Assembly: GCF_032716425.1 (NCBI RefSeq)
Contig: NZ_CP090419.1
Location: 1,351,001 to 1,415,000 of the forward strand
Origin: Pseudoalteromonas sp. N1230-9
GTDB taxonomy: Bacteria; Pseudomonadota; Gammaproteobacteria; Enterobacterales; Alteromonadaceae
Direction: 5' to 3'
Length of the DNA stretch: 64,000 nucleotides
Part shown: piece after piece, positions 39,501 through 48,325 of the stretch
Layout of the letters: every line of letters begins with the position of its first letter
Position numbering within the stretch: position 1 is the first letter of the stretch
Notes under the pieces: generated by a model
Told to the model about the DNA's origin: nothing
The model's database searches: none
The model's input: the letters and a program-made list of their open reading frames with translations, nothing else
Position numbers and translations under genes: made by a program

Positions 39501-39708
39501 TAAATACATTGGTCTTGATAACAACATCGGTTCTCTTGAGCCGGGTAAACTTGCCGATTTAATCGTTATTGACGGTAACCCGCTAACTAACATTCGTGAT
39601 ACAGATAAAATAGATTACACCATGATCAATGGTCGTTTATTTGATGCTGCCACCATGAACGAAGTGGGTGAGAAAAAACGCGAAAAGTTATATTTTGAAA
39701 AAATCTAA
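36523..39708 (+). CDS. Exported amidohydrolase fused to a TolB-like beta-propeller
   Basis: The 1061-residue protein has a signal peptide (1-24, ending VVAA) and a long PD40/WD40-like propeller with repeated SPDGK blades (about 45-590). An amidohydrolase domain follows (about 635-1055) with metal ligands His715 and His717 in DAHAHGS, a GHTGIEHSI region and PGKLADLIVIDGNPL at the end. It is probably a periplasmic peptidase- or imidazolonepropionase-like metal hydrolase; the substrate is unknown. ATG 36523 gives a clean signal peptide. A terminator follows. Confidence 0.85.
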   Translation: MKKMLHTALAVSVSLALTGQVVAAEQSNDDKWQVDAPKGQFLDAKISVEQGTWMNVDISPDGKTVVFDLLGDIYTMPLSGGTATQLTSDIAWQMQPRFSPDGKHIAFTSDQGGGDNIWVMDLNGENQKAVTSETFRLLNSPAWSPDGDYLVARKHFTASRSLGAGEVWLYHKAGGKGVQLTARENDQKDLGEPMFSPDGRYVYFSHDATPGKTFHYSKDSVAGIYKIKRYDRETGEIETIIDGMGGAIRPTPSPDGKKLAYIKRDDFQTSLYLYDLHTGEHTKLYGELERDMQETWAIHGVYPTIAWTPDNEQLVFWAGGTIHKLEVDDKSVSTIPFKVETNKQIQKAVRFTQNIDSDNFDVKMLRNVQISPDGETAIFEALGHIYKRDLESGKVKRLTKQDDHFELFPQFSRDGKKIVYTTWDDNEQGSIRVVSARSGRGDTITQEPGKYVEPTFSPDGKTVVYRKASGGSILNPTWSLEPGIYSVSAKGGDSTLITKSGYQPQFGAANDRIYVMSPWPKPTLSVVELESKQVRKLYESEHATEFRVSPDGQYLAFAERFKVFVTPFVERGKTINIGPKDSQFPIEQLSVRAGENISWSGTSDKLYWSLGPELYHASLAGLFDINQNAETDFKVKSGDNIGFTKTMDEPKSVFALTGARIITMNGEQVIENGVIVTDGKHIKAVGSKDSVAIPKGAEVIDVTGKTIMPGIVDAHAHGSQGSDEIIPQQNWKNLAGLALGVTTIHDPSNDTTEIFAASEMQKAGMIFGPRIFSTGTILYGANMPGYTSHIDSLEDAKFHLERLKKVGAFSVKSYNQPRREQRQQVIEAGRELEMMVVPEGGSLLQHNLTMVVDGHTGIEHSIPVANIYDDIRQLWSQSDVGYTPTLGVAYGGIWGENYWYDKTDVWNHPRLSKFVPKNQLLPRSMRRVKAPDHHYNHFNNARVAKELQDLGVLVNLGAHGQREGLAAHWEIWMFAQGGMTPLQAIRAATLDPAKYIGLDNNIGSLEPGKLADLIVIDGNPLTNIRDTDKIDYTMINGRLFDAATMNEVGEKKREKLYFEKI

Positions 39709-39728
39709 CAAAGCGGAAATCTAAACTG

Positions 39729-39753
39729 AAAGCGGCCATAGTGCCGCTTTTTT
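39729..39753. terminator. Terminator between the amidohydrolase and tetR-type genes
   Basis: AAAGCGGC (39729-39736) pairs with GCCGCTTT (39743-39750) followed by T. It lies between convergent genes. Confidence 0.87.
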
Positions 39754-39762
39754 ATAATTTAT

Positions 39763-40305
39763 TTATGGCTTTAAATGAGGAAACTGTTTAATTCCTACTA
39801 GTTTTGCTTGGCAGATCATGCCCTCTACAAGCGTCATCAAATAATGGCTCTGTGAGTTCAGCTGAGAACTTTCCATGTTATTACACGCTGATAAACGCTG
39901 TTTTATTAACTGCTGTACTGCCATTTTATGCTCTTTGCAGGCTTGATTAATTGGACTTGCAGGATCAGCAAATTCGGCGGCAGTGTTAATAAATAAACAG
40001 CCATTAAAATCACCTAACTCAGTCACCTCAGAGTTAAACCAAGCTTCATGGCAGCTGATCAAAGCGACTTTAAATTCTTCAATAGTTGTTTGCTTGCTGG
40101 TGGCTTGCGTTAACCAATTTAAAAACCTGTTATGTCGCTCACTAAGGCACGCTAGTAGTAGCTCATCTTTACTTGCGAAATGGTGGTACATGGTTTTTTT
40201 AGCGACACCCGCGACACTAATAATCTCGTTGATTCCCACATTATGAATGCCTTTTTGATAAAAAAGTGACAGGGCGGTCAAAATAATATGTGTTCGTTTA
40301 TCCAT
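39763..40305 (-). CDS. TetR-family transcriptional repressor
   Basis: The 180-residue protein has an N-terminal TetR helix-turn-helix (about 6-52: ALSLFYQKGIHNVGINEIIS, then VAGVAKKTMYHHFASKDELL) and a C-terminal ligand-binding domain of the TetR_C type. It is divergent from the HPP membrane-protein gene, and the region between them holds a double palindromic site. The ligand is unknown; the operator resembles NemR/AcrR-like sites with GTAGAC ends. Confidence 0.87.
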   Translation of the reverse strand: MDKRTHIILTALSLFYQKGIHNVGINEIISVAGVAKKTMYHHFASKDELLLACLSERHNRFLNWLTQATSKQTTIEEFKVALISCHEAWFNSEVTELGDFNGCLFINTAAEFADPASPINQACKEHKMAVQQLIKQRLSACNNMESSQLNSQSHYLMTLVEGMICQAKLVGIKQFPHLKP

Positions 40306-40336
40306 AACAAGCTCTTAATTGGTGACTAATAATATC

Positions 40337-40391
40337 TTGACAGAAGTAGACCGATTTGTCTACCATTTGTCGAGTAGACAAGTCGGTCTAC
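40337..40391 (+). promoter_or_regulatory. Promoter and double operator between the tetR-type and HPP genes
   Basis: TTGACA (40337-40342) is followed 18 bases on by TACCAT (40361-40366), a plausible sigma-70 promoter. Two 18-base sites overlap or follow it, GTAGACCGATTTGTCTAC (40346-40363) and GTAGACAAGTCGGTCTAC (40374-40391). Each has GTAGAC/GTCTAC ends, and the second is the reverse complement of the first with one change. They are 28 bases apart, which suits cooperative binding of two TetR dimers. Confidence 0.75.
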
Positions 40392-40405
40392 TTTTGGGAG
40401 GCGTT

Positions 40406-40897
40406 ATGGAAAATAAAGTGAGTAGAGCGGCAATCGCGGGTGTGTTTGCTTGTATGGCAATTTTTGTGTTGGCCTATTTACAGCAACTAGGACATTACGG
40501 TGTGTGGTTGATGGCACCGTTTGGTGCAACTGCCGTGTTGGTATTTGGTGTGCCACACAGCCCGCTTGCGAAAGCGAAGAATGTTATCGGTGGGCACCTT
40601 TTGACTGCATTAATTGGCGTTGTATTTGTAAATTATGTCGGTGTAGGGCCTGTTGAAATTGCTATAGCAACAGGACTGGCAATCAGTCTCATGATGCTGA
40701 CAGACACAATACATCCAGCGGCAGGCGCAAACCCAATTTTGATTATACAATCTTTGCAAAGTTGGGATTTTTTAGTGATGCCTGTATTGATTGGCACTGT
40801 TTTTATTGTGTTATTTGGTTATTTTAGTCAATGGCTATTAAATATTCTGCTGGAAGGATATAAAAAACCGCTAACGAGTAGCGGTTTTTTAAAATGA
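40406..40897 (+). CDS. HPP family membrane protein
   Basis: A 163-residue protein with four membrane segments of the HPP family: APFGATAVLVFGVPHSPLAKAKNVIGGHL near residues 38-66 and DTIHPAAGANPILI, which contains the family's His-Pro-Pro-like motif region. HPP proteins are linked to nitrite or other anion transport in some organisms; the role here is unknown. I chose ATG 40406 because a GGGAGG ribosome binding site lies just upstream, whereas a longer frame would run through the operator. Confidence 0.85.
   Translation: MENKVSRAAIAGVFACMAIFVLAYLQQLGHYGVWLMAPFGATAVLVFGVPHSPLAKAKNVIGGHLLTALIGVVFVNYVGVGPVEIAIATGLAISLMMLTDTIHPAAGANPILIIQSLQSWDFLVMPVLIGTVFIVLFGYFSQWLLNILLEGYKKPLTSSGFLK
40862..40890. 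terminator. Terminator overlapping the end of the HPP gene
   Basis: AAAAAACCGCT (40862-40872) pairs with AGCGGTTTTTT (40880-40890). The last codons (KKPLTSSGFLK) are part of the hairpin. Confidence 0.85.
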
Positions 40898-40912
40898 ATG
40901 CATGTAATTAAA

Positions 40913-41290
40913 TTACACAACACCACGTGGTAAACGACAATCGTGGTCTTTTTCAGCTAGGTTAACAATCCAAAGCTCTTCAGCTTTGTAACCATCATCG
41001 TTTGCTTTAACAACAGTGAACGATGCTTTTTTTGCTGTTTTAGCTGGCGCAGCGGTTTTAGTTTTGGTTTTTTTCGCTGGGGCTTTTGGTGCTTCTTCTG
41101 CCTTAGGCTCAGCTGTTTTACCAGAAGTAAGCTCTTCAGTCAGCGCTGCAACATCGGCTAGGCGCAAGTTTTTGCCACCATCGATGCTATACCAACCAGG
41201 TTTTGTAGTAATTTCAGGTTTCTTACCATTCGCTGCTTCGTATGCTGCTTCGAAGGCATTTAACACTTCTGTTTTGTCTAGTTTGCTCAT
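40913..41290 (-). CDS. Small Ala/Lys-rich protein of unknown function
   Basis: The 125-residue protein has a folded N-terminal part (KLDKTEVLNAFEAAYEAANG) and a linker rich in Ala, Lys, Pro and Thr (about 58-88, including KKTKTKTAAPAKTAKK). A short conserved-looking C-terminal part ends in CRLPRGVV. The basic linker resembles histone H1-like tails, but no DNA-binding domain is recognised. It is a single gene with a leader of about 130 bases shared with the divergent ybgI-like gene. Confidence 0.65.
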   Translation of the reverse strand: MSKLDKTEVLNAFEAAYEAANGKKPEITTKPGWYSIDGGKNLRLADVAALTEELTSGKTAEPKAEEAPKAPAKKTKTKTAAPAKTAKKASFTVVKANDDGYKAEELWIVNLAEKDHDCRLPRGVV

Positions 41291-41440
41291 CAGAGACCCT
41301 ATACGTTGTAAACACAGATTAAGAATATATATTTATACCTATTTTTAGCTTACTTTTCAATTTTTTGCGATTTTCCTTCCATTTTTCGCTCATAACCGCC
41401 AAAATTTGCACAAAATAGAGGGTTGGAGAACGATTTTTAT

Positions 41441-42193
41441 ATGCAACGCAAACAATTTACTCAATTATTAAACGACATTCTTAAACCTGACTCAATCGCT
41501 GATTTTTGCCCCAATGGTTTACAAGTTGAAGGTTCGAGCGTAGTAAAAAAAATAGTAACGGGTGTAACAGCAAGCCAAGCATTGATTGATGCCGCTATTG
41601 CAGAAAATGCAGATACGATTTTGGTGCACCATGGCTATTTCTGGAAAGGAGAGTCGCAGCCAATTACGGGAATGAAAAAACGCCGTATTGCAGCGCTTTT
41701 AAACAATGATATTAATTTATATGGCTATCATTTACCGCTAGATATACACCCTGACATTGGTAATAACGCACAATTGGCAAAGTTACTCGATATTGAGTTC
41801 ACTGGAGGGCTTGAATCCGGTCCAAATAGTGTGCCAGTAAAAGGGCGTTTAAAAACACCATTAACTGGTGAAGAATTTGCCGACAAAATAACCCAAGTAC
41901 TCAATCGCGCACCGTTAACAAGCTTAGTTAGAGAAGAGAAAATCGACACTATTGCTTGGTGTACTGGTGGTGGACAAGGGTATATTGATTTAGCAGCCTC
42001 GCAGGATATTGATGCTTATTTGACAGGTGAAGCATCTGAACAAACTATTCACAGCTCACGTGAACAAGGTATCGATTTTTTTGCAGCAGGTCACCACGCG
42101 ACAGAGCGTTACGGCATTAAAGCGCTGGGTGAGCTATTAGCTGAGCAGCATGGTTTTGATGTCACCTTTATTAATATCGATAATCCAGTCTGA
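41441..42193 (+). CDS. Nif3/YbgI family dinuclear metal-centre protein
   Basis: The 250-residue protein resembles E. coli YbgI along its length: ADFCPNGLQVEG, GVTASQALIDAA, VHHGYFWKGE, LPLDIHPDIGNNAQLA and GHHATERYG carry the metal-binding His and Glu residues. The family forms hexameric toroids with two metals per subunit; the reaction is not settled (GTP cyclohydrolase I-like or related). ATG 41441 gives the usual N terminus; an in-frame TTG 18 bases upstream was rejected. Confidence 0.9.
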   Translation: MQRKQFTQLLNDILKPDSIADFCPNGLQVEGSSVVKKIVTGVTASQALIDAAIAENADTILVHHGYFWKGESQPITGMKKRRIAALLNNDINLYGYHLPLDIHPDIGNNAQLAKLLDIEFTGGLESGPNSVPVKGRLKTPLTGEEFADKITQVLNRAPLTSLVREEKIDTIAWCTGGGQGYIDLAASQDIDAYLTGEASEQTIHSSREQGIDFFAAGHHATERYGIKALGELLAEQHGFDVTFINIDNPV

Positions 42194-42211
42194 CTCTATG
42201 GAGACTTCTGC

Positions 42212-42280
42212 GCCCCTGCATCAAACCAGTGGCGCATATTTCACTGGTAAAATGGACTAAACCAGTAAGGGGGCTTTTTT
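42212..42280. terminator. Branched hairpin terminator between the ybgI-like gene and metR
   Basis: GCCCCT (42212-42217) can pair with AGGGGGC (42268-42274), which is followed by TTTTTT. An inner hairpin CCAGTG (42226-42231)/CACTGG (42242-42247) sits between. Confidence 0.5.
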
Positions 42281-43166
42281 AACGGCCGTTATTTTGTTTA
42301 CACGTATTTAAAAAGTGACGATAAACAGGGTTATCTTTCATATTTTTTTTCATTGCTAAATACATCGGGCGTGTTAACCCTAATGCACCTAACGGAATGG
42401 ATTTAATGAGCCCTTGGCTTTCATAAGGGGTCACTAACCAATCCGGCAAAGCCGCAACCCCCATACCTGCGCTCACTAATTGGAATATCAATAAGCCTTG
42501 GTCAACCGTTTTCAGCGTGCCATCAAATCGTGCATTTTGAATAAAATGTTTAAAGATATCTTGGCGTTCACGTGGGATGGGGTAAGAAATTATCGTTTCG
42601 TTTTTTAAGTCCAGTGCGGTGACATAGGCTTTTTTAGCCAGTTCATGATCAGGCGAAACAATCAGTTTTAACTTAAAATCAAATAAGTGCGCATATTCTA
42701 ATTTGTCTGGCTCACGGATATCAGATGTGAGTACTAAGTCCAATTCATCATTCATCAAATCAGGAATAGCGTCATAACTAAAGCCTCTTTCATAATCGAC
42801 TTTAATATCTGGCCAAAAGTTGTTGAACTCTTTTATCGTCGGTAATAACCAGTGAAAGCAAGCATGGCATTCGACACTTAAACGCAGGTTTGAAATTGGT
42901 TGATTAAGGCTTTCTTTTAAACGACATTTTGTTGCTTCAACACGTGGTAAAACTTCGTTTGCTAACTCCAGTAACAGCATACCTTGTGGGGTAAAGCGTA
43001 CGGGCTGAGTTTTACGCTCGAAAAGTTGGCAGTCTAACTTATTCTCAAGATCTTTAATTTGATGCGATAAAGCCGATTGAGTTAAAAACAACTCTCGGGC
43101 TGTATTGACCAAAGATCCTGTTTCTTTAAGGGTTGCTATGGTTTTTAAGTGTTTAATATCGATCAT
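42279..43166 (-). CDS. metR: LysR-type regulator of methionine biosynthesis MetR
   Basis: The 295-residue protein matches MetR: MIDIKHLKTIATLKETGSL, a helix-turn-helix with LTQSALSHQIKDLE, VRFTPQG, then SVECHACFHWLLP and DLVLTSDI. MetR activates metE and metH with homocysteine as coactivator. It is divergent from metE with 281 bases between, the classic metR/metE arrangement. A candidate half-conserved MetR site lies at 43357. Confidence 0.93.
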   Translation of the reverse strand: MIDIKHLKTIATLKETGSLVNTARELFLTQSALSHQIKDLENKLDCQLFERKTQPVRFTPQGMLLLELANEVLPRVEATKCRLKESLNQPISNLRLSVECHACFHWLLPTIKEFNNFWPDIKVDYERGFSYDAIPDLMNDELDLVLTSDIREPDKLEYAHLFDFKLKLIVSPDHELAKKAYVTALDLKNETIISYPIPRERQDIFKHFIQNARFDGTLKTVDQGLLIFQLVSAGMGVAALPDWLVTPYESQGLIKSIPLGALGLTRPMYLAMKKNMKDNPVYRHFLNTCKQNNGR

Positions 43167-43239
43167 CTTTAAAAAATCTCATGAAAAATGTGAGTCAAAC
43201 TCAGATTACGGACATAGTACGCCTACAATCATGTTTTTT

Positions 43240-43255
43240 CAACGTCTAGACGTCT
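43240..43255. promoter_or_regulatory. MetJ box pair in the metR-metE intergenic region, metR-side
   Basis: CAACGTCT followed directly by AGACGTCT gives two tandem 8-base met boxes (consensus AGACGTCT; 6 of 8 and 8 of 8). Confidence 0.75.
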
Positions 43256-43356
43256 AAAATTTCAGAGGAATTTTACCTCATATTTACAATATACTTTTAT
43301 TACTTAAATTGACAGCGTTGTCATTTGTTTTTTATTTAAATTGTTTTTTAAATCCA

Positions 43357-43369
43357 TGAAATTACCTCA
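43357..43369. promoter_or_regulatory. Candidate MetR site
   Basis: TGAAATTACCTCA fits the MetR pattern TGAA-N5-TTCA with one mismatch. It lies between the two MetJ sites, upstream of metE. Confidence 0.4.
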
Positions 43370-43424
43370 AGTTGAAACTGAGAAAGCATCAGTTGAATTA
43401 GATTTATCTCATCGCTAATGTTTT

Positions 43425-43440
43425 AGACATCTAAACAGCT
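43425..43440. promoter_or_regulatory. MetJ box pair just upstream of metE
   Basis: AGACATCT followed by AAACAGCT resembles two tandem met boxes (7 of 8 and about 5 of 8). It ends eight bases before the metE start. Confidence 0.6.
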
Positions 43441-43447
43441 AAATGGA

Positions 43448-45727
43448 ATGGATATGGCACAATTACATAATTTAGGCTTTCCTCGAATAGGAAAGAAACG
43501 TGAGTTAAAGTTCGCAATAGAATCTTATTGGGCAGGAAAAATAAACCAACAGGTATTACTCGAACGAGGTAAGTCTATTCGAGAAGAAAACTGGGCACTA
43601 CAAGCTAATGCCGGTATTGACTTACTGCCTGTAGGTGACTTTGCTTGGTATGATCATGTTTTGAATACATCACTTTTGGTGGGAGCAATTCCAAAGCGCC
43701 ATCATAGTGAGGAAGGTAACGTTGACTTAGATACACTTTTTAGAATTGCTAGAGGGCAAGCGCCTACTGGATGTCAATGTGCGGCAAGTGAGATGACAAA
43801 ATGGTTTAATACAAATTATCACTATATTGTTCCTGAGTTATCGGAAGATCAAACATTCGAACTGACTTGGACTGAACTATTTGAGCATGTGCAAGAAGCT
43901 CATCAATTAGGCCACAAGGTGAAGCCTGTGTTGGTTGGTCCTGTGACTTATTTACATTTGGCTAAGCCTGCTGGAAAGTCGTTTGATACGTTATCATTAC
44001 TCGAAAGACTTTTACCTGTCTATCAACAGGTATTAGCTAAGCTTGCAAAGCTGGGTGTTGAGTGGGTTCAAATAGATGAACCAGTTCTTGCTTTAGAATT
44101 AAACCATGGCCAGCAAAAGGCACTTAAAACAAGTTTTGCAACGCTTTCAGGACAAGGTGTTAAGTTACTACTTGCCAGTTATTTTGACTCGGTAGATGAT
44201 TATTTTGCCGATATAGCTAATTACCCTGTAGACGGTGTGCATTTTGATTGTGTTGCAGGAAATAACGATATATCAAAGCTTGATACCTTAATAACACAAC
44301 AACAGGTACTTTCACTGGGTATTATTGACGGTCGTAATATATGGCGCAGTGATTTAACGCAGAAGTATTCTGTATTACACGCGTTAGCTAAAAAAAGAGG
44401 CGATAACCTGTGGCTTGCACCATCTTGTTCGTTGCTTCATACACCTGTCGATTTAGATCAAGAGCAGCAATTAGATAGTGAAATAAAATCGTGGCTTGCT
44501 TTTGCCAAACAAAAGGGCGAAGAGTTACAACTATTGCGTAATGCGCTTAACACAGGGCAAACACAGTTGCTGTGCGATTACAGTGAGCCAGTTAAGAAAC
44601 GTTTAATATCAGCAAGAGTTAATAATCAAGATGTACAAAACCGTCTGAGTACATTAACTAACAAAGATGCTAAACGGTCTAGTCCATTCTCAGCTCGAAT
44701 AGCCAAACAGCAAAGCGCACTTGGGCTACCTTTACTACCGACCACCACGATAGGATCTTTCCCGCAAACTCAATCGATACGTAAAGCACGTAAAGAATTT
44801 AAAGCGGGGGTTTTGCCTGCTGCTGAGTATCGTCAGCAGATGGAAGCAGAAATTCGCTATGCTGTTGAAGAGCAAGAGGCGTTACAGCTCGATGTTTTGG
44901 TGCATGGTGAGGCAGAGCGTAACGATATGGTTGAGTACTTTGCGGAGTTTTTGCAAGGCTTTGCATTCACCCAATTTGGTTGGGTACAAAGTTATGGCAC
45001 GCGTTGTGTAAAACCCCCGATTATTTGGGGCGATGTGTCGAGAGAGCAATCTATGACAGTTGAATGGACGCGTTATGCACAATCTCTAACAACGAAAAAA
45101 ATGAAAGGAATGCTAACTGGCCCAGTGACTATTCTATTTTGGTCATTTATCCGTGATGATTTAAATAAACCTACTATTGCTAAGCAAATAGCATTAGCGC
45201 TTCGTGATGAGGTTGTCGATTTAGAGCAAGCTGGTATAAAGATAATTCAAATCGATGAGCCCGCTTTTAGAGAGGGTATGCCATTAAAATCAAGTGACTG
45301 GCAATCGTACTTGGATTGGGCTGCTTATGCGTTTCGTGTTTGTGCATCGAAAGTGGCAGATGAAACACAAATTCATACTCATATGTGTTATGCGGAGTTT
45401 AACGACATCATCGCGGGTATTGCAGACATGGATGCAGATGTCATCACGATAGAAACATCTCGTTCAAATATGGAGCTATTAAAAGCATTTGAGGATTTTG
45501 ACTATCCGAATGATATCGGGCCTGGGGTATATGATATTCACAGCCCAAATATCCCCGATATTGCTTGGATTAAAAACTTAATTCATAAAGCGGCTAAAAA
45601 AGTGCCAGTAGAGAGGCTCTGGGTCAACCCTGACTGCGGTCTAAAAACCCGCGGTTGGGAAGAAACACGCTTAGCATTACAAAATATGGTTACTGCCGCT
45701 AAAGAGTTACGCCGAGAGTTAGGATAA
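43448..45727 (+). CDS. metE: Cobalamin-independent methionine synthase MetE
   Basis: The 759-residue protein covers the full MetE length (E. coli 753) with two barrels. The N-terminal barrel has [20 protein letters not shown] and [15 protein letters not shown]. The catalytic barrel has [26 protein letters not shown], and zinc ligands in HTHMCYAEF and [13 protein letters not shown]. It methylates homocysteine from methyltetrahydrofolate triglutamate. A second in-frame ATG (43454) is also possible as start. MetJ and MetR sites upstream show control by methionine status. Confidence 0.95.
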   Translation: MDMAQLHNLGFPRIGKKRELKFAIESYWAGKINQQVLLERGKSIREENWALQANAGIDLLPVGDFAWYDHVLNTSLLVGAIPKRHHSEEGNVDLDTLFRIARGQAPTGCQCAASEMTKWFNTNYHYIVPELSEDQTFELTWTELFEHVQEAHQLGHKVKPVLVGPVTYLHLAKPAGKSFDTLSLLERLLPVYQQVLAKLAKLGVEWVQIDEPVLALELNHGQQKALKTSFATLSGQGVKLLLASYFDSVDDYFADIANYPVDGVHFDCVAGNNDISKLDTLITQQQVLSLGIIDGRNIWRSDLTQKYSVLHALAKKRGDNLWLAPSCSLLHTPVDLDQEQQLDSEIKSWLAFAKQKGEELQLLRNALNTGQTQLLCDYSEPVKKRLISARVNNQDVQNRLSTLTNKDAKRSSPFSARIAKQQSALGLPLLPTTTIGSFPQTQSIRKARKEFKAGVLPAAEYRQQMEAEIRYAVEEQEALQLDVLVHGEAERNDMVEYFAEFLQGFAFTQFGWVQSYGTRCVKPPIIWGDVSREQSMTVEWTRYAQSLTTKKMKGMLTGPVTILFWSFIRDDLNKPTIAKQIALALRDEVVDLEQAGIKIIQIDEPAFREGMPLKSSDWQSYLDWAAYAFRVCASKVADETQIHTHMCYAEFNDIIAGIADMDADVITIETSRSNMELLKAFEDFDYPNDIGPGVYDIHSPNIPDIAWIKNLIHKAAKKVPVERLWVNPDCGLKTRGWEETRLALQNMVTAAKELRRELG

Positions 45728-45742
45728 CCTCATAAACATACT

Positions 45743-45766
45743 AAGCCTAAGTCACTCTTAGGCTTT
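45743..45766. terminator. Terminator between metE and the GGDEF-EAL gene
   Basis: AAGCCTAAG (45743-45751) pairs with CTTAGGCTT (45757-45765) around TCACT, between convergent genes. Confidence 0.75.
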
Positions 45767-48134
45767 AAAGACCATTTAGAATTACTTTTTCAGCTTCACT
45801 GGCTGGCATAGGTTTGGCCTTTAAAAAGCCTTGGCCAAACTTACATTGTGTTTGTTTTAAAATGTTTAATTGTTGTTCTGTTTCAATTCCCTCTGCGACT
45901 ACATCCAGCTTTAATGATTGGGCTAAGGAAAGAATAGCGTCAACAAGTGGGTTATGCTCTTTCCTTAAATGATCAATAAAGCTTTTATCAATTTTTAAAA
46001 TATGAATGGGTAGTTGATGTAAATAACCAAGTGCAGAGTAACCTGTACCAAAATCATCTAAACATAGTTTGACTTCAAGCGGAGCAAGGCCTTCTATTAT
46101 TTTTGTTGCCAATTCTAGGTTACCAATTAAGCCTGACTCTGTTATTTCTAAACATAAAGAGCCCAGCGGTAATTGATACTTTTTATATAAGTCATGTATC
46201 TGACTCACAAAGTCGAGGCTGGCAAAATGCCTAGATGACACATTGACAGTGACACGTAAAAAAGGTGTTCCTTGTTTATGCCAAGCAAATATCTGCTTTG
46301 CGGCAAGTTCTAATAAGTGCAAATCAAGATTAATGATCTGCCCTGTGTCCTCAGCGATCGGAATAAAATCATTAGGAGCCACTAAACCTTTGCTAGGGTG
46401 ATGCCATCTAACAAGCGCTTCAAAACCAACAACTTCATTACTTTGAATAGTAAAAATAGGCTGGTAGTAAAGTTCAAAGTCGTTATGCTCGATGCCATGT
46501 TGTAAGTCATTTTCAATATCTGCATGTGACTTTAACTTCTTGCGCATTGTGTTATTGAAAAATTTGACTTGTCCGCGACCTGAAGATTTTGCTTCATACA
46601 TAGCTGCATCAGCATGTTGCAGTAACTTATAAGCCTTGTCTTTTTCAGTTGTACAAAATGCAACACCGATACTCGTTGAAGCTTGCAATAGGTGACCATC
46701 GATATTGAGAGGCTCTGCAAGTGCCAATTGGATACGTGCAAGTGCATCATCAATTTGTTGTTTGTCAGTAATGTTTTCCATAAAAATAGCAAATTCGTCA
46801 CCGCCCAAGCGCGCGAATGTATCTGTATTTCTAATCGTTCCTTGTATTAGCTCACATATTTTGACTAAAAAGTGATCGCCAACCTCATGGCCGAGCGAAT
46901 CGTTAATACTCTTAAAGCGATCGAAGTCTAAATAAAGTAGGGCATGTTGGCTTTTTTCATCAGAGCGAGCTAAGCGTAAAATCCCGTGTTTAACTCGCTC
47001 GATAAGTAATGAACGGTTTGCCAGGCCAGTGAGTTCGTCGTGCAGTGCTTTATGTTCCAGTTCTTGGCGCGAAAGCTGACGGTCAATTGCCATACTTATC
47101 TGCCGGCTTACATACGTGAGAAGAGCACGATCATGTTCACTGTAATGGTAATGTTTACTGTAGCTTTGAACAGCAATTACACCACTGATACGTTCATTTA
47201 CTTTAAAAGGCACACCGAGCCAAGATTCTGCTTGCCTACCAACCATCTTAAAATGGCCTGCTTTTATATGTTTTTCAAACTCTTCTTTATTAAATAATAG
47301 AGACTGGTCTATCGTTAAAAGATAATACGAAGCGGTGTCCTTGAGTAATTCTTTGGAAATCTTTTTGTGTGCGTTTGAACGAACACCTTCTTCAATAATA
47401 TAGACTAAATCAAGTACATCTAGTTGTTTATCATACAAACCGATAAAGAAGTTATCAGCTCGCAGTAAAGAGGTAATAATACTGTGAAGCGATTCAAAAA
47501 AGCTGTCTAGTTCGCTTGATTGATAGGTTAAGTTTGCAATTTGCAACATACTGTTTTCAAGCTTTTGAGCATCATTTAACTGCTTTACAGTTTGCTGTAA
47601 ATTTTCAACGGTGCGAACTTGATTTATCTTCGCACTCAGTAAATGAGCAACCGTTGAGAGCACCTCTAAGTGCGCATCTGTATAATAATGTTTTTGTGGG
47701 TGCTCGCAATCAATCACCCCTAAGACCTTTTCTTTATAAACAAGGGGCACACATAACTCAGAAAGAGCAGGGCGGGCATCCGCTATATAACGACTATCTT
47801 GAGTGACATCGCCAACCATCAGAGGGAGTCCTGATGATGCAACATAACCGGTGATCCCTTGGTCAAAGTTGATTTCAGTTCTGTCAATATGGTAGGTATC
47901 TGAAGAACTCGCAGTTCCCAGTGAAGCAACTTCTTTTAATGTACGTGTTTCGTCATCAGCTAAATAGATAACACATTCAATAAAACCAAGGCGGTTTACA
48001 ACCTGAGATGTTACATAATCGAGTAATTCTTCTAGCGTATCTAGCTGCATCAATGACGATGAAAACTGATTTATTATACGTAGTTGGTCTGTTTTGACCT
48101 CAAGTGCAAATGCGGTATCTAACCTTTTAGACAT
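45765..48134 (-). CDS. GAF-GAF-GGDEF-EAL cyclic-di-GMP protein
   Basis: The 789-residue cytoplasmic protein has two GAF domains (about 28-172 and 205-355) and a GGDEF domain (about 365-525). Its intact GGDEF sits at 444-448, with the inhibitory RxxD just before it (RNTD, 435-438). An EAL domain (about 545-787) has EALVRWHHP at 572 and the DDFGTGYSALGYL loop. Both catalytic halves look intact, so it could make or break cyclic-di-GMP depending on the GAF ligands. It is a single gene. Confidence 0.92.
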   Translation of the reverse strand: MSKRLDTAFALEVKTDQLRIINQFSSSLMQLDTLEELLDYVTSQVVNRLGFIECVIYLADDETRTLKEVASLGTASSSDTYHIDRTEINFDQGITGYVASSGLPLMVGDVTQDSRYIADARPALSELCVPLVYKEKVLGVIDCEHPQKHYYTDAHLEVLSTVAHLLSAKINQVRTVENLQQTVKQLNDAQKLENSMLQIANLTYQSSELDSFFESLHSIITSLLRADNFFIGLYDKQLDVLDLVYIIEEGVRSNAHKKISKELLKDTASYYLLTIDQSLLFNKEEFEKHIKAGHFKMVGRQAESWLGVPFKVNERISGVIAVQSYSKHYHYSEHDRALLTYVSRQISMAIDRQLSRQELEHKALHDELTGLANRSLLIERVKHGILRLARSDEKSQHALLYLDFDRFKSINDSLGHEVGDHFLVKICELIQGTIRNTDTFARLGGDEFAIFMENITDKQQIDDALARIQLALAEPLNIDGHLLQASTSIGVAFCTTEKDKAYKLLQHADAAMYEAKSSGRGQVKFFNNTMRKKLKSHADIENDLQHGIEHNDFELYYQPIFTIQSNEVVGFEALVRWHHPSKGLVAPNDFIPIAEDTGQIINLDLHLLELAAKQIFAWHKQGTPFLRVTVNVSSRHFASLDFVSQIHDLYKKYQLPLGSLCLEITESGLIGNLELATKIIEGLAPLEVKLCLDDFGTGYSALGYLHQLPIHILKIDKSFIDHLRKEHNPLVDAILSLAQSLKLDVVAEGIETEQQLNILKQTQCKFGQGFLKAKPMPASEAEKVILNGL

Positions 48135-48325
48135 AAAAAGAAAACTGACTCAAATTAGCTGTTAATTTATTAACTTAACCTACTATTTATATATCCACAA
48201 AGTTATTTTCAAAAAAAACCTTAACTGGTGTAAACTAGTCACCTGAATATGAGCTTGGGTAAATAAGCGAGGTTATTTGCCTATAGTTTACGCTATCCCT
48301 CTAACTTTAGCCGTGGAAACCAGCA

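Noticed and set aside
40319..40405. Longer HPP reading frame starting upstream
   Set aside because: It would be translated through the promoter and the double operator; ATG 40406 has a GGGAGG ribosome binding site.
48258..48281. Inverted repeat GGTAAATAAG/GTTATTTGCC before pyrC
   Set aside because: The arms match at only 8 of 10 positions and fit no known operator, so it is not called as a site.
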